Origin: Colwellia sp. M166
GTDB taxonomy: Bacteria; Pseudomonadota; Gammaproteobacteria; Enterobacterales; Alteromonadaceae
Length of the DNA: 64,000 nucleotides
Assembly: GCF_024585285.1 (NCBI RefSeq)
Contig: NZ_CP040755.1
Coordinates: 2,480,001-2,544,000 of the forward strand
Direction of reading: 5' to 3'
This document shows positions 12,285 through 26,680 of the stretch, piece after piece (the stretch's first letter is position 1; each line of letters begins with the position of its first letter). The translations under genes were made by a program, and so were the position numbers. The notes below the pieces were generated by a model. It was not told the DNA's origin. It made no database searches and saw only the letters and a program-made list of their open reading frames with translations.

Positions 12285-14174
12285 TTATGCAATTTTGCGT
12301 AATAAGCCATGTTTTTTCAGATAAACCAATAATAACGAAATTGCGGCTGGAGTAATACCAGAAATACGCGATGCTTTGCCAATAGTTTCAGGACGAGCAT
12401 CTGAAAGTTTAGCAACAACCTCATTTGATAAGCCCGATATTTGGGTAAAATCAAAATCTAATGGGATTAAAGTGTTTTCATGACGCTTCTTTTTAGCTAT
12501 TTCATCTAACTGTCGGTCGATATAGCCGGCATACTTGATTTGAATTTCAATTTGTTCAGCGGCTTGCTTATCAGCCATTTTAGGACCTAAGCCTTCAATC
12601 GACATGAGATCATCATAACGAACTTCTGGACGTCGAACGAGATCTTCTAAGCTGTTCTCACGGCTTAATGGTGTTTTCAATAATTCATTAACTTTTGCAA
12701 CAGCAGGGTGATCCTTCTGTAGCCAAGTTGATCGTAAACGTTGGCGCTCTGTTTCAACATTTTCCATTTTTTCACTAAAACGTTGCCAACGTTGATCATC
12801 AACTAAACCTAAACTACGACCTTTTTCAGTTAAACGAATATCAGCATTATCTTCGCGAAGCAATAAACGATATTCGGCACGTGAAGTGAACATTCTGTAA
12901 GGTTCTTTAGTACCTAAGGTAGCTAAATCATCAATGAGAACTCCCATATAAGCTTGATCTCGAGTTAATATCAGCTCTTCTTTGCCTTGTACTCTTGCTG
13001 CAGCGTTAGTGGCAGCAACAAGACCTTGAGCTCCAGCCTCTTCATAACCGGTAGTACCGTTTATTTGTCCTGCAAAATATAAATTTTCAACAAATTTACT
13101 TTCTAACGTTTGCTTCAGATCACGCGGATCAAAAAAGTCATATTCGATTGCATAACCAGGACGAGTAATATGAGCATTTTCAAAACCTTTAATCGATCTA
13201 ACAAGATCCATTTGCACATCAAACGGTAAACTTGTTGAAATGCCATTAGGATAAATTTCATGTGTATTTAATCCTTCAGGTTCAACAAATATCTGATGAC
13301 TATCTTTATCAGCAAAGCGATGTATTTTATCTTCAATTGAAGGGCAGTAACGAGGACCTATCCCTTCAATAACACCAGTATACATAGGTGAACGATCTAA
13401 TCCTGATTTAATAATTTCATGTGTTTTCTGGTTAGTATGAGTAATAAAACAAGAAACTTGTGCGGGATGATCGTTTGTAGAACCCATGTAAGAAAATACT
13501 GGACGAGGATCATCACCAGGTTGCTCAGTCATGACAGAAAAATCAAGTGATCTTGCGTCTAAACGTGGTGGAGTTCCGGTTTTCAAACGATCGATTCGAA
13601 ATGGCATATCACGTAGACGTGCAGCAAGGTTAACACTAGCAGGATCACCTGCTCGACCACCTTGGTAATTATTTAAACCAATATGAATTTGACCAGCAAG
13701 GAAGGTACCTACCGTTAAAACAACGCTTTTTGCTTTAAATTTCAAGCCCATTTGCGTTGAAACACCGACGATCTTATTGTTTTCTAGGATTAGATCATCA
13801 CAAGGTTGTTGAAAAATGGTCAAATTTTCTTGATTTTCAAGATAGTTTCTGACGAAATTACGATATAAGTTTCGATCAGCTTGCACACGAGTTGCGCGTA
13901 CAGCCGGACCTTTACTGGCATTTAAGGTTCTAAATTGTATTGCTGCATGATCAGCTGCAGTTGCCATTAAACCACCAAGCGCATCAATTTCTTTTACCAG
14001 ATGACCTTTGCCAATACCACCAATGGCTGGGTTGCATGACATTTGGCCAAGTGTATCGATGTTATGGGTCAACAATAATGTTTTACAGCCCATGCGTGCT
14101 GCTGCAAGTGAAGCTTCTGTACCAGCATGACCACCCCCAACAACGATTACGTCATAAGACTCTTGATACCACAT
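12285..14174 (-). CDS. mnmG: tRNA uridine-34 modification enzyme MnmG (GidA)
   Basis: With MnmE, MnmG installs the carboxymethylaminomethyl group at C5 of wobble uridine 34 in certain tRNAs. The 629-residue protein has the FAD-binding GGGHAG motif at residues 13-18 and the conserved [13 protein letters not shown] segment near residue 46. The family's C-terminal helical domain binds MnmE. Its partner mnmE lies on the other side of oriC. The promoter is presumably inside the origin region. Confidence 0.98.
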   Translation of the reverse strand: MWYQESYDVIVVGGGHAGTEASLAAARMGCKTLLLTHNIDTLGQMSCNPAIGGIGKGHLVKEIDALGGLMATAADHAAIQFRTLNASKGPAVRATRVQADRNLYRNFVRNYLENQENLTIFQQPCDDLILENNKIVGVSTQMGLKFKAKSVVLTVGTFLAGQIHIGLNNYQGGRAGDPASVNLAARLRDMPFRIDRLKTGTPPRLDARSLDFSVMTEQPGDDPRPVFSYMGSTNDHPAQVSCFITHTNQKTHEIIKSGLDRSPMYTGVIEGIGPRYCPSIEDKIHRFADKDSHQIFVEPEGLNTHEIYPNGISTSLPFDVQMDLVRSIKGFENAHITRPGYAIEYDFFDPRDLKQTLESKFVENLYFAGQINGTTGYEEAGAQGLVAATNAAARVQGKEELILTRDQAYMGVLIDDLATLGTKEPYRMFTSRAEYRLLLREDNADIRLTEKGRSLGLVDDQRWQRFSEKMENVETERQRLRSTWLQKDHPAVAKVNELLKTPLSRENSLEDLVRRPEVRYDDLMSIEGLGPKMADKQAAEQIEIQIKYAGYIDRQLDEIAKKKRHENTLIPLDFDFTQISGLSNEVVAKLSDARPETIGKASRISGITPAAISLLLVYLKKHGLLRKIA

Positions 14175-14244
14175 AAATTATTGACCTTAGTTTGTTTTGC
14201 TTTTGAAAATTAAGAGCGATATTTTAGCGCTTTTTTTGCTTCAG

Positions 14245-14580
14245 GGGAATGATCAAATTGAGGAAAAGATCTTAGCTTGATCCTTAAATAATATATAAAG
14301 ATCTATTTAAAGATCTTATTATTATTACTTATTAGGATCCTGCTTTTCTGTTGATAAGTCACTTTTCTTTATAAAAAACATACTATTAACTAGGGGGCTT
14401 CCTTGTGATCAAGCATTGATCAACTCAGTTATAAGCTTTGATCAAAACTGCTACTTATCCACAAGTAAAATAAAGTTAATTTATATACACTGAATAATAA
14501 TAGTTAATTAATAGCTTTTCCTTATAGTTATCCACATCTATGGTTTTTTAGAACCTTTAATGTGAATAACTTATGGGTAA
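14245..14580. other. oriC: Chromosomal replication origin oriC
   Basis: This gene-free region between mnmG and mioC has the E. coli-type layout. DnaA boxes: 14455-14463 and 14528-14536 are perfect TTATCCACA, 14561-14569 is the complement of TTATTCACA, 14349-14357 is a reverse box with one mismatch (R1 position), and 14481-14489 (TTATATACA) has one mismatch. Nine GATC sites fall in 193 bases (14251, 14268, 14279, 14300, 14312, 14336, 14407, 14418, 14440), as expected for Dam/SeqA control. An AT-rich unwinding region lies on the left. Genes mostly diverge from here. Only experiment can show that initiation starts at this place. Confidence 0.92.
14283..14335. other. Candidate DNA unwinding element of oriC
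   Basis: This AT-rich stretch holds 13-mer-like units that start with GATC (AGATCTATTTAAAG, AGATCTTATTATT) and then ATTATTACTTATTAG. It lies directly left of the R1-like DnaA box, as in the E. coli origin. It fits the place where the strands first open. Confidence 0.7.
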
Positions 14581-14585
14581 GTTAC

Positions 14586-15029
14586 TTATAAAAGATCTTT
14601 ATTCTCATTTAACCAGTGTTGAGCACGCTCTTCTGGATCGATATCCTCACTCATATCTAATGTGAGTAAAGCTGTGATCTCAGTACAACCTTTTGAAATT
14701 AATATATTATTTATTTTTTTAGCGGCATAACAGAAGGTATCATAGCTTGAGTCACCAATGCCGATCGTTAGAAAATTTATTGAGGATAGATCTTGATCGC
14801 TCTTTTCAAGATCTGTGATAAATGTTTGAATATTGTCAGGGTAATCACCGGCACCATGAGTTGATGTACAAATTAGCCAAGTTTGATTTTCGTTTGAAAT
14901 TTGAGCAAATGTTGGTTGTAAATGCACGTCAACTTGATGGCCAAGTGCTATTAATGTTTCCTCACAGGCCTCTGCTACATATTCTGAGCCACCTAACATA
15001 CTGCCAACAATGATTTGAAATGAACTCAT
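14586..15029 (-). CDS. mioC: Flavodoxin-like protein MioC
   Basis: MioC is an FMN-binding flavodoxin; in E. coli it supports biotin synthase activity in vitro. The 147-residue protein has the phosphate-binding loop GSMLGGSEY at residues 8-16 and the flavin-contacting TSTHGAGDYPDN segment at about 55-66. It is transcribed toward oriC, as in E. coli, so passing polymerase could affect origin topology. It lies 51 bases downstream of mnmE. Confidence 0.95.
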   Translation of the reverse strand: MSSFQIIVGSMLGGSEYVAEACEETLIALGHQVDVHLQPTFAQISNENQTWLICTSTHGAGDYPDNIQTFITDLEKSDQDLSSINFLTIGIGDSSYDTFCYAAKKINNILISKGCTEITALLTLDMSEDIDPEERAQHWLNENKDLL

Positions 15030-15080
15030 TTTCTATTCCTATTAGTTGTTATTTTTTAAATATTGAGATAGATCTTGTTA

Positions 15081-16466
15081 CTATTTACCGATACAAAATG
15101 ATGAAAAAATCTCACTTAAAAGATCATCATTGGTAAATTCACCGGTGATCTTATTGAGTTCTTGCTGACAAAAACGTAATTCTTCAGCCAATATTTCTCC
15201 AGCAACATAAGACTCAAGTTGCTCTAAGCCTATTTCTAAGTGTTGATGTGCTTGCTCAAGTGCTACTAAATGACGTCGTCTCGCCATAAAACCACCTTCA
15301 GTGCTACCTTGATAACCCATGATATGTTTAAGGTGCTCAGTTAGCGCTGAGACGCCCGCACCTGTTTTCGCTGACAAAGTTACCGTAGGAGTGGTATTTA
15401 ATTCACTGTAACCGGTTTTAGCTCGGCTAATATCTGCTTTGTTTCGTATTACGGTTAAGCCAATATTCGCGGGTAACTTCTCGAAAAATTCTGGCCAGAC
15501 TGTTTTTGGATCTATGTTTTCATCCAGAGAAGAGTCGATCATTAATAATACTCGATCGGCTTGTTTGATTTCTTGCCAAGCACGTTCAATGCCTATTTGT
15601 TCTACTTTATCAGCGCTTTCTCTTAATCCTGCGGTATCAATGATATGTAATGGCATACCGTCAATATGTATTTGTTCTGTTAATACGTCACGAGTAGTGC
15701 CTTCAATATCAGTTACTATGGCACTTTCTTTACCGCTTAAAGCATTGAGCAAACTGGATTTACCCGCATTCGGTCGCCCAGCAATAACTACACGCATACC
15801 TTCTCTGATAATACTGCCTTGTTGGGCTTTATTTTTTACTTCAGCTACTTGTGCAATGATTGCTTTTAAATCATTAACAACTTTTTCGTCAGCAAGAAAA
15901 TCTATTTCTTCCTCAGGAAAATCAATAGCGGCTTCAACATACATACGTAAATGTATCGTGTCATTGACCATTTTATGGACTAGCTTTGAAAAATCACCTT
16001 GTAGAGAATGTAAAGCACAACGGGCGGCTTGCTCTGAACTTGAGTTGATTAAGTCTGCAATGGCTTCAGCTTGTGTTAAATCGAGTTTGTCGTTGAGAAA
16101 GGCTTGTTCACTGAACTCACCGGGGCCTGCCATACGCACTTTAGGGAGTGCGAGTATCTCTTTTAGTAACATATCTAAAATAATGGGACCACCATGTCCT
16201 TGAAGCTCTAATACGTCTTCACCAGTAAAAGAGTTAGGACCTTTAAAGTACAAGGCTATACCTTGATCTAATGCTTGGCCTTTTTGAGTTTTGAAAGTTA
16301 AATATTCAGCTTTTCTAAGTTCTGGTAGCTTGCCTAAAATTGCTTGAGCAACATTTTTAACTTCAGGACCTGAAACTCTGATGATACCAACCCCACCTCT
16401 TCCTGGTGCTGTAGCTTGTGCTGCGATAGTTTCTTTTTGGCTTGATGAAAAAGCAAGGTTAGACAT
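15081..16466 (-). CDS. mnmE: tRNA modification GTPase MnmE (TrmE)
   Basis: MnmE works with MnmG on wobble uridine 34, using GTP hydrolysis and a folate one-carbon unit. The 461-residue protein has an N-terminal folate-binding domain (about 10-125), a helical domain interrupted by the G domain with P-loop GRPNAGKS at 230-237, and the C-terminal CIGK motif with Cys458. The terminator at 16613 separates it from yidC, so it should have its own promoter in the 190-base gap. Confidence 0.98.
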   Translation of the reverse strand: MSNLAFSSSQKETIAAQATAPGRGGVGIIRVSGPEVKNVAQAILGKLPELRKAEYLTFKTQKGQALDQGIALYFKGPNSFTGEDVLELQGHGGPIILDMLLKEILALPKVRMAGPGEFSEQAFLNDKLDLTQAEAIADLINSSSEQAARCALHSLQGDFSKLVHKMVNDTIHLRMYVEAAIDFPEEEIDFLADEKVVNDLKAIIAQVAEVKNKAQQGSIIREGMRVVIAGRPNAGKSSLLNALSGKESAIVTDIEGTTRDVLTEQIHIDGMPLHIIDTAGLRESADKVEQIGIERAWQEIKQADRVLLMIDSSLDENIDPKTVWPEFFEKLPANIGLTVIRNKADISRAKTGYSELNTTPTVTLSAKTGAGVSALTEHLKHIMGYQGSTEGGFMARRRHLVALEQAHQHLEIGLEQLESYVAGEILAEELRFCQQELNKITGEFTNDDLLSEIFSSFCIGK

Positions 16467-16612
16467 GACATGTTCTCAGTTAACGGTAAATTCTATTAAT
16501 TGGCGATATTATAAACCGTTAAGTACTTGCGTGAAATGCGCACTGAACTTTTGTTTGATTTTTTACAGACGATATTGCCGATAAAGAAAGTTGAAAGCTA
16601 AATTTAAGGTAT

Positions 16613-16639
16613 AAAAAAAGGTAGCCGAAGCTACCTTTT
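16613..16639 (-). terminator. UUCG-tetraloop terminator after yidC
   Basis: On the minus strand a 10-bp stem (arms 16616-16625 and 16630-16639) is closed by a TTCG tetraloop and followed by a T run of seven. This is a classic strong rho-independent terminator, 18 bases after the yidC stop codon. Confidence 0.92.
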
Positions 16640-16656
16640 CACAGATAAAAACAGTT

Positions 16657-18285
16657 TTACTTCGCTTTGGCTTTTTCGATGCCCGAGAATATTATTTTCA
16701 TTTGTACAATTGAAATAATATTACTGACTAACCAGTAAAGTACTAATCCTGAAGGGAACCAGAAAAAGAATACGGTGAACATAACTGGCATATACTGCAT
16801 TATTTTCTGCTGCATAGGGTCTTGAACCGTCATGGGCTGCATTTTTTGCATAATGAACATACTGATACCCATTAATATTGGCAAAATGTAGAACGGGTCT
16901 TGTGCTGATAGATCTTGGATCCACAACATAAATGGCGCGTGACGCAATTCAACACTTTCTAAGAATACCCAATATAATGCTAAGAAGATTGGCATTTGAA
17001 TAATTAATGGTAAACAACCACCAGCAGGATTTACTTTTTCTTTACGATAAAGTTCCATCATGGCTTGTGACATTTTTTGTTTATCATCACCAAAACGTTC
17101 TTTTAACTGGGTCATTTTAGGTTGTAATGCGCGCATTTTAGCCATTGAGGTATATTGCGCTTTGGTTAGTGGATACATACCACCTTTAACTATTAGGGTG
17201 ATGATGATGATGGCTACACCCCAGTTAGTGACAATAGATTGGATTTTAATTAGCAGCCAGAATAATGGTTGGCTGATCATAAATAAGAAACCGTAATCTA
17301 TAGTTAAATCTAAGTTTTCTTCGATGTTCTCAAGCACATCTTGATCTTTTGGGCCAACATAAAAGATTGCTGATGTTGTTGCTGTACTATTTGGCTCTAT
17401 AGTTATTGCAGGAGCTTTAAAGCCAATAACCGCATCTTTATTGCTTGAATAACGGGTATATAATTGGTTATTTGCTGTTTTTTCAGGTACCCATGCAGAA
17501 ACGAAATAGTGTTGTAACATGGCTACCCAACCACCTTGAGTAGAAACATTTAAGTTTGTTTCTTCAATATCGTCAAACTTATACTTTTCATAAACATCTT
17601 CAGTGGTCGAATATGCCGCACCTTTATAGGTAGGAATTAGGCCGCTGCCACTTTCAATTAAAGTGGTTTGCTTAAGTTGTGCATACATTTGCACACTTGC
17701 TGGCGTACTAGCATTGTTTTCAATGATATATTCAACATCAACAGCGTAGCTATCAAAACCGAAGGTAAAGCGTTTAGTAACAGACAAACCGGCAGTGTCA
17801 ATGTAATTTAAATCTATAACCAGAGGTTCATTAGTATTTGCTTGATATGAAGTTGCTGATGTTTGATAGATAGGACGACCCTGAATAACACGGTCTAAAC
17901 CTTGTGCGCCAGTTAAGCCACTTTGTGCAACATAACGATCACGGTCACTGCGTAAAATAGTAAACGGGATACCGTTACCTTGCTCAGTATCAAATTTTAG
18001 TAATTTAGCTTCAACAATGTCACCACCTTTAGTATCAATTTTTAGTGAAAAAACATTATTGGTCACTGAAATTAGGCTAGCACTTACTGGCGTTTTTTCA
18101 TTGTTAATAGACGTTACTGTTGCTGATGATTCAGGAACAAATTCGCCGTTATTATTGCTTGGTGTTGTTTGTTGAGTTACTGCTGGTTGCTCAATAACTG
18201 GAGCATTGTCCATTTGCCATTGATTAAATAGCAAATAGGTAACAACCATAAGCGCAATAAAAAGAAAACTGCGTTGGGATTCCAT
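16657..18285 (-). CDS. yidC: Membrane protein insertase YidC
   Basis: YidC inserts and folds inner-membrane proteins, alone or with Sec; its clients include the Fo c subunit encoded nearby. The 542-residue protein has an N-terminal membrane anchor (residues 5-22), a large periplasmic beta domain (about 60-330) typical of gram-negative YidC, and five C-terminal membrane helices from about residue 335 on. It lies 6 bases after yidD in the rpmH-rnpA-yidD-yidC cluster. Confidence 0.98.
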   Translation of the reverse strand: MESQRSFLFIALMVVTYLLFNQWQMDNAPVIEQPAVTQQTTPSNNNGEFVPESSATVTSINNEKTPVSASLISVTNNVFSLKIDTKGGDIVEAKLLKFDTEQGNGIPFTILRSDRDRYVAQSGLTGAQGLDRVIQGRPIYQTSATSYQANTNEPLVIDLNYIDTAGLSVTKRFTFGFDSYAVDVEYIIENNASTPASVQMYAQLKQTTLIESGSGLIPTYKGAAYSTTEDVYEKYKFDDIEETNLNVSTQGGWVAMLQHYFVSAWVPEKTANNQLYTRYSSNKDAVIGFKAPAITIEPNSTATTSAIFYVGPKDQDVLENIEENLDLTIDYGFLFMISQPLFWLLIKIQSIVTNWGVAIIIITLIVKGGMYPLTKAQYTSMAKMRALQPKMTQLKERFGDDKQKMSQAMMELYRKEKVNPAGGCLPLIIQMPIFLALYWVFLESVELRHAPFMLWIQDLSAQDPFYILPILMGISMFIMQKMQPMTVQDPMQQKIMQYMPVMFTVFFFWFPSGLVLYWLVSNIISIVQMKIIFSGIEKAKAK

Positions 18286-18291
18286 AATGTC

Positions 18292-18540
18292 TTATTTCTC
18301 TTTTTTTGATAGTGGCACGGGATCATGTCCTCCCGCATTAAGTGGGTGGCATTTTAGTATACGTTTGCCTGCTAACCAACAACCTTTTATCACACCAAAG
18401 CGATTTATTGCTTCTATAGCGTAAAAAGAGCATGTTGGATCAAATCTACAATGAGGACCAAGCAATGGGCTAAGCCAACGCTGGTAAGCTTTTACTAAGG
18501 TAATAGCTACTTTTTGTGGCGCTGAATTATTTTTCGCCAT
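18292..18540 (-). CDS. yidD: Membrane protein insertion efficiency factor YidD
   Basis: YidD is a small peripheral inner-membrane protein that helps YidC-dependent insertion. The 82-residue protein shows the family core: QRWLSP, then H-C-R-F-x-P-T-C-S-F-Y and the K-C-H-P-x-x-x-G-G-x-D-P-V-P end, with the conserved cysteines intact. Its start overlaps the end of rnpA by 34 bases, which suggests translational coupling. Confidence 0.96.
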   Translation of the reverse strand: MAKNNSAPQKVAITLVKAYQRWLSPLLGPHCRFDPTCSFYAIEAINRFGVIKGCWLAGKRILKCHPLNAGGHDPVPLSKKEK

Positions 18541-18863
18541 ATTTTTTCCAATTGCTGATTAATTTCTTTATTTTCGAGCTTATCAGTACCTGATTTAACC
18601 ATAACCACCATATCTATATGGGGGAGATTATGTTGATTTAAACGGAAGCTTTCTCGAATTTGTCGTTTAATACGATTTCGTTGTACAGCTAATTTAACCC
18701 GTTTTTTAGCAATGGCTAGACCGAGACGGTTGTTTTTATCAGAATTTGGGGTGATGAGAATGGTGATGTGGCTAGACCCAAAACGCAGAGGTTTTGAGAA
18801 TACAGCTTGAAATTGACCGGGAGTCAACAAACGTGACTCCCGATTAAATTCATAAGTAACCAT
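18507..18863 (-). CDS. rnpA: Ribonuclease P protein component
   Basis: RnpA is the protein subunit of RNase P and binds the pre-tRNA 5' leader. The 118-residue basic protein has the RNR-type motif ([17 protein letters not shown], about residues 55-71) that contacts the RNA. It overlaps yidD at its 3' end and follows rpmH by 41 bases, the usual gene order. Confidence 0.97.
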   Translation of the reverse strand: MVTYEFNRESRLLTPGQFQAVFSKPLRFGSSHITILITPNSDKNNRLGLAIAKKRVKLAVQRNRIKRQIRESFRLNQHNLPHIDMVVMVKSGTDKLENKEINQQLEKIWRKIIQRHKK

Positions 18864-18904
18864 AGCGGTTACTATTCCTTTAACTTAAGTTGCAAGTTAA
18901 AAGA

Positions 18905-19039
18905 TTAAGCACTAAGGCTTGCGCGGCCTTTAGCACGACGACGTGCAATTACAGCACGACCGTTTTTTGTAGCCATGCGAGCACGGAAGCCATGGTTGCG
19001 CTTACGCTTTAATACACTAGGTTGAAATGTTCTTTTCAT
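18905..19039 (-). CDS. rpmH: 50S ribosomal protein L34
   Basis: This 44-residue, highly basic protein starts [18 protein letters not shown] and ends [11 protein letters not shown], a near-exact L34 sequence. The ATG is at 19039 and the stop codon at 18905-18907. L34 is a late-assembling protein of the large ribosomal subunit. It is the first gene of the minus-strand rpmH-rnpA-yidD-yidC cluster and diverges from dnaA across a 474-base gap. Confidence 0.97.
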   Translation of the reverse strand: MKRTFQPSVLKRKRNHGFRARMATKNGRAVIARRRAKGRASLSA

Positions 19040-19384
19040 TACGCTAATCCGTCTGTTGTTGTTGCCCTGGCAAAACAGCCTTCATGAGCACACTGGGTCT
19101 AAAAATGAGGCGAAATTCTATATAGAGAAGCAAACTTTGTCAATGGTTATTATCCAGCTATTTTAAAAAGATCGTTTACGGATCGTTCAGATCAGATAAA
19201 TATCCACAGTTTTTTAACAATTTTATATTTGATAGTTAAGATATGGTCTTTTTTCCATAATAATTAAATGGTATATGGAAAGTTTTTTAACATTTATTTG
19301 CTATTAAAAACTTGCTCGCTGCCCAATTTAATTGAGCTTAGGAAAAAAAACTGTCAATAAAATGCATTTATCGAAAAGTCAATA

Positions 19385-19413
19385 TTGATGTTGTGGATAA
19401 CTATAGTGATAAT
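19385..19413 (+). promoter_or_regulatory. dnaA promoter with a DnaA box in its spacer
   Basis: TTGATG (19385-19390) and GATAAT (19408-19413) are spaced by 17 bases. A perfect reverse DnaA box, TGTGGATAA, occupies 19392-19400 between them. A one-mismatch box (ATATCCACA) lies at 19200-19208. DnaA bound here would block RNA polymerase, so autorepression is the natural inference. The remainder of the rpmH-dnaA gap (19040-19513) is AT-rich with no ORF I can support. Confidence 0.6.
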
Positions 19414-19513
19414 AGGGTAATTATAAAAATTAATTTTTATACTCTTCTATTTTTTTATTGTTTGCTTTTATCGGTGATTAAAGACAGAAAGTATAGTATT
19501 TATCAGGAGTCGG

Positions 19514-20878
19514 TTGTTGGATCATACACTTTGGCAAAAATGTTTGTCTGTTCTTCAAGAAGAATTACCCGCACAACAATTTAGTATGTGGATCCGTCCG
19601 CTTCAGTGTGTGATAACAGATAATATTATGACTTTATATGCGCCAAATCGATTTGTTTTGGATTGGGTAAGAGATAAGTACGTCAATCGCATTAATGAGC
19701 TCGTGGGTATGCAGGATAGTGCTAATCCGCCATTATTACGTTTTGACGTTGGTAGTATTCCGGCACAAAAAAGTAATATTCAAAATAGTATTAGTCAATT
19801 ACAGCCTAATACTAAAAGCTCAAATAAAGACATTATCGCGCCAGAAAGTAATTTACCAAAAACCACCAATATTAGAGTTAAATACACTTTTGATAACTTT
19901 GTTGAAGGTAAATCAAATCAATTAGCTCGTGCTGCAGCATCACAAGTTGCTGATAATCCCGGTGCAGCCTATAACCCGCTATTTATTTACGGTGGTACTG
20001 GCTTAGGTAAAACGCATTTATTGCATGCTGTTGGCAATGGTATTTTGTTAAATAAACCGAATGCAAAAATAGCTTATATGCATTCAGAGCGTTTTGTGCA
20101 AGATATGGTAAGAGCATTACAAAATAATGCCATGGAAAAATTTAAACAATATTATCGTTCAGTTGATGCTTTACTGATTGATGATATTCAATTTTTTGCT
20201 GGTAAAGATCGGACACAAGAAGAATTCTTTCATACTTTCAATGCTTTACTTGAAGGTAATCAGCAAATTATTTTAACCAGTGACCGTTACCCTAAAGAAG
20301 TTGATGTTGAAGATAGGTTAAAGTCACGCTTTGGCTGGGGTTTAACTATTGCCATTGAGCCACCTGAGTTAGAAACGCGTGTGGCTATTTTAAAGCGCAA
20401 AGCGCAAGAAAGTCATATTAATTTGGCTGACGAAGTGGCATTTTTTATTGCTAAACGCTTACGCTCAAATGTTCGAGAACTTGAAGGCGCATTAAATAGA
20501 GTTATTGCGAATGCTAATTTTACTGGCCGAGCGATTACCATTGATTTTGTTCGCGAAGCATTGCGTGATTTATTGGCATTACAAGATAAACTGGTCACGA
20601 TTGATAATATTCAGCGCACGGTAGCTGAATATTATAAAATCAAAGTAGCTGATTTACTTTCTAAACGAAGAAATCGTTCAGTCGCTAGACCTCGCCAAAT
20701 TGCAATGGCATTATCTAAAGAGCTAACGAACCACAGTTTACCTGAAATAGGTGATGCCTTCGGTGGTAGAGACCATACAACTGTATTACATGCTTGTCGT
20801 AAGGTGAAAGCGTTACGTGAAGAATCTCACGATATAAAAGAAGATTATTCAAATTTAACCAGAACATTGTCATCATAA
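19514..20878 (+). CDS. dnaA: Replication initiator DnaA
   Basis: DnaA binds DnaA boxes at oriC, opens the origin and loads DnaB. In the 454-residue protein, domain I covers residues 1-90 and domain II is a short linker. The AAA+ domain has Walker A GGTGLGKT (160-167) and Walker B LLIDDIQ (about 220-226). The DNA-binding domain carries the signature DHTTVLHA (420-427). The start is TTG. Two TTG codons stand in tandem at 19514 and 19517, and the AGGAG ribosome binding site is 4 or 7 bases away, so 19517 is equally possible. Confidence 0.97.
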   Translation: MLDHTLWQKCLSVLQEELPAQQFSMWIRPLQCVITDNIMTLYAPNRFVLDWVRDKYVNRINELVGMQDSANPPLLRFDVGSIPAQKSNIQNSISQLQPNTKSSNKDIIAPESNLPKTTNIRVKYTFDNFVEGKSNQLARAAASQVADNPGAAYNPLFIYGGTGLGKTHLLHAVGNGILLNKPNAKIAYMHSERFVQDMVRALQNNAMEKFKQYYRSVDALLIDDIQFFAGKDRTQEEFFHTFNALLEGNQQIILTSDRYPKEVDVEDRLKSRFGWGLTIAIEPPELETRVAILKRKAQESHINLADEVAFFIAKRLRSNVRELEGALNRVIANANFTGRAITIDFVREALRDLLALQDKLVTIDNIQRTVAEYYKIKVADLLSKRRNRSVARPRQIAMALSKELTNHSLPEIGDAFGGRDHTTVLHACRKVKALREESHDIKEDYSNLTRTLSS

Positions 20879-20906
20879 TAATAAGTAAGTTATAAGCGAG
20901 TCAGAA

Positions 20907-22010
20907 ATGAAATTTTCATTGAATAGAGAATTACTATTGAAACCTTTATTATTGGTTTCTGGTGCTGTAGAACGAAAGAGTACACTACCTATTTTAGGTA
21001 ATATTCTTTTTGATGTAAGTGGGCAATCACTTACCTTAACAGCTACTGATTTAGAACTAGAAATGGTGGCTTATGCGACTGTAGACAATCATGCAGAAGA
21101 TGGGAAAATTACCATTCCCGCTCGTAAATTACTCGATATCTGTAAAAGTTTACCTGATGATTCAATGCTAACTTTTGAATCAGTTAACGATGTTATAAAA
21201 ATTAGCACTGGCCGTAGTAAATATTCACTTTCAACATTGCCAGCCAGTGACTTTCCAAATATTGAAGAATGGCAAGGTGATGTAGCGTTTAAATTATTAA
21301 AGTCTGAATTATTACGTTTGATTGAAAGTACGCATTTTTCTATGGCGAATCAAGATGTTCGTTACTACTTAAATGGTATGTCGATAGAAACCGAAGGGCA
21401 TGAAATACGTTCTGTTGCTACTGATGGCCATCGTTTAGCTATTTGTAAAATTTCTAATCAAGAACTTGAATTACCCGCTAGGCAAGTCATAGTTCCACGT
21501 AAAGGTATTCTAGAAATTATTCGTTTATTAGATCCTGTCGATGAAGCCGTACAGGTATTTTTGGGCTCAAATCATATTCGTATTATTGATAATGAATTTT
21601 CCTTTACCAGTAAACTTGTTGATGGCCGCTTTCCTGATTATCGTCGGGTTTTACCACGTAATGGTGATAAAATTCTTAATGCTAATAAAGATGAGTTAAG
21701 ACAAGTATTATCCCGTGCTTCTATTTTATCTAATGAAAAGTTTAAAGGGGTTCGGCTTAATTTTGGCAACACAGAATTAAAAATTACCGCTAATAATCCA
21801 GAACAAGAGCAAGCGGAAGAAATTATTGGTATCGACTTTCCTTATGAAGAAGTAGAAATAGGTTTTAATGTTAGTTATGTTCTAGACGTATTAAATGCTA
21901 TTAAAGAAACTGATGTTAAATTTACTTTAGCGGATGCTAATAGTAGTGTTGTAATCGAAGGTGGCGAGTCTGGTGAAGCCTTGTATGTTGTTATGCCAAT
22001 GCGTTTGTAG
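20907..22010 (+). CDS. dnaN: DNA polymerase III beta sliding clamp
   Basis: DnaN forms the dimeric ring that tethers DNA polymerases to the template. The 367-residue protein agrees with E. coli (366). It has three clamp domains, the DGHRLA segment near residue 173 and the C-terminal VVMPMRL end that lines the partner-binding pocket. It follows dnaA by 28 bases and precedes recF by 9, the conserved dnaA-dnaN-recF order. Confidence 0.98.
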   Translation: MKFSLNRELLLKPLLLVSGAVERKSTLPILGNILFDVSGQSLTLTATDLELEMVAYATVDNHAEDGKITIPARKLLDICKSLPDDSMLTFESVNDVIKISTGRSKYSLSTLPASDFPNIEEWQGDVAFKLLKSELLRLIESTHFSMANQDVRYYLNGMSIETEGHEIRSVATDGHRLAICKISNQELELPARQVIVPRKGILEIIRLLDPVDEAVQVFLGSNHIRIIDNEFSFTSKLVDGRFPDYRRVLPRNGDKILNANKDELRQVLSRASILSNEKFKGVRLNFGNTELKITANNPEQEQAEEIIGIDFPYEEVEIGFNVSYVLDVLNAIKETDVKFTLADANSSVVIEGGESGEALYVVMPMRL

Positions 22011-22019
22011 AATTATTAA

Positions 22020-25569
<3,550 letters not shown>

Positions 25570-25590
25570 CTTTTAAAATTTAAAGATAAC

Positions 25591-25621
25591 AATGCCCGAT
25601 CATCAAATCGGGCATTTTTTG
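25591..25621 (+). terminator. Rho-independent terminator after gyrB
   Basis: Arms AATGCCCGAT (25591-25600) and ATCGGGCATT (25607-25616) form a perfect 10-bp stem followed by a T run to 25621. It closes the dnaA-dnaN-recF-gyrB cluster. Confidence 0.93.
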
Positions 25622-25744
25622 TTTCTAACCTTGTATTTTTGAGTGATAAACTCTAAACATCTAAGCAAGGGCACTAGGCTAATAAAGCGACAAACGGTAT
25701 AATTAGCCTTATTTATCACACTATAACCATAGAATCGGATTGTT

Positions 25745-26680
25745 ATGAGTACGTTTAATGTAAAGACCTTTCAAGGACTAATATTGCAGTTGCAAGATTA
25801 TTGGTCACGTCAAGGCTGTGTCATAGTTCAGCCATTAGATTTAGAAGTAGGGGCTGGTACATTCCATCCAATGACATTTTTGCGCTCTATTGGTCCAGAG
25901 CCAATGAGTAGTGCATATGTTCAGCCATGTCGTCGTCCTACCGATGGCCGCTACGGCGAAAATCCTAATCGTCTACAACATTACTATCAGTTTCAAGTAA
26001 TGCTTAAGCCATCACCGGATAACATTCAAGAATTATATTTAGACTCACTAAAAGAGATGGGCATAGACCCGCTAGTACATGATATTCGCTTTGTAGAAGA
26101 TAACTGGGAATCACCAACTTTAGGTGCCTGGGGTCTTGGATGGGAAATCTGGTTAAACGGTATGGAAGTTAGCCAGTTTACTTACTTTCAACAAGTCGGT
26201 GGAATTGAGTGTGCACCTGTTACTGGTGAAATTACATACGGTCTAGAACGCTTAGCTATGTATATTCAGAACGTCGATAGTATCTATGATCTAGTCTGGA
26301 CTGATGGCCCTATGGGTAAAGTACTTTATGGTGATGTATTCCACCAAAATGAAGTCGAACAATCAACTTATAACTTTGAACATGCTGATGTTGCCGATCT
26401 TTTCAAAACTTTTGACCAATGCGAAGTGGTTAGTCAAAAGCTTATTGAAGCAGGTTTAGCATTACCTGCATATGAACAGGTTATGAAAGCCTCGCATGCT
26501 TTTAACTTACTCGATGCTCGTCACGCTATTTCAGTGACAGAACGTCAACGTTATATTTTACGTGTCAGAACGTTATCTAAAGCATGTGCACAAGCTTATT
26601 ATGCAAAACGCGAAGAGCTTGGTTTCCCTCTTTGTAAGAATAACGATGCCAAAGGCACTTCAGCAGAGGGGCAAGCATAA
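25745..26680 (+). CDS. glyQ: Glycyl-tRNA synthetase alpha subunit
   Basis: GlyQ is the catalytic subunit of the bacterial alpha2-beta2 glycyl-tRNA synthetase; it activates glycine. The 311-residue protein is slightly longer than E. coli GlyQ (303), because of a polar C-terminal tail. The class II core motifs are visible ([34 protein letters not shown]). Its TAA stop codon shares one base with the glyS ATG, so translation is coupled. Confidence 0.98.
   Translation: MSTFNVKTFQGLILQLQDYWSRQGCVIVQPLDLEVGAGTFHPMTFLRSIGPEPMSSAYVQPCRRPTDGRYGENPNRLQHYYQFQVMLKPSPDNIQELYLDSLKEMGIDPLVHDIRFVEDNWESPTLGAWGLGWEIWLNGMEVSQFTYFQQVGGIECAPVTGEITYGLERLAMYIQNVDSIYDLVWTDGPMGKVLYGDVFHQNEVEQSTYNFEHADVADLFKTFDQCEVVSQKLIEAGLALPAYEQVMKASHAFNLLDARHAISVTERQRYILRVRTLSKACAQAYYAKREELGFPLCKNNDAKGTSAEGQA

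Noticed and set aside
9682..14174. Other parS sites close to parAB
   Set aside because: I found no full or near-full palindrome in or around parA and parB; only the two in recF qualify.
15439..16203. A 254-codon plus-strand frame opposite mnmE
   Set aside because: mnmE on the other strand is complete with all motifs; the opposite frame is rich in Ser, Ile and Leu with no domain, as expected from an antisense shadow.
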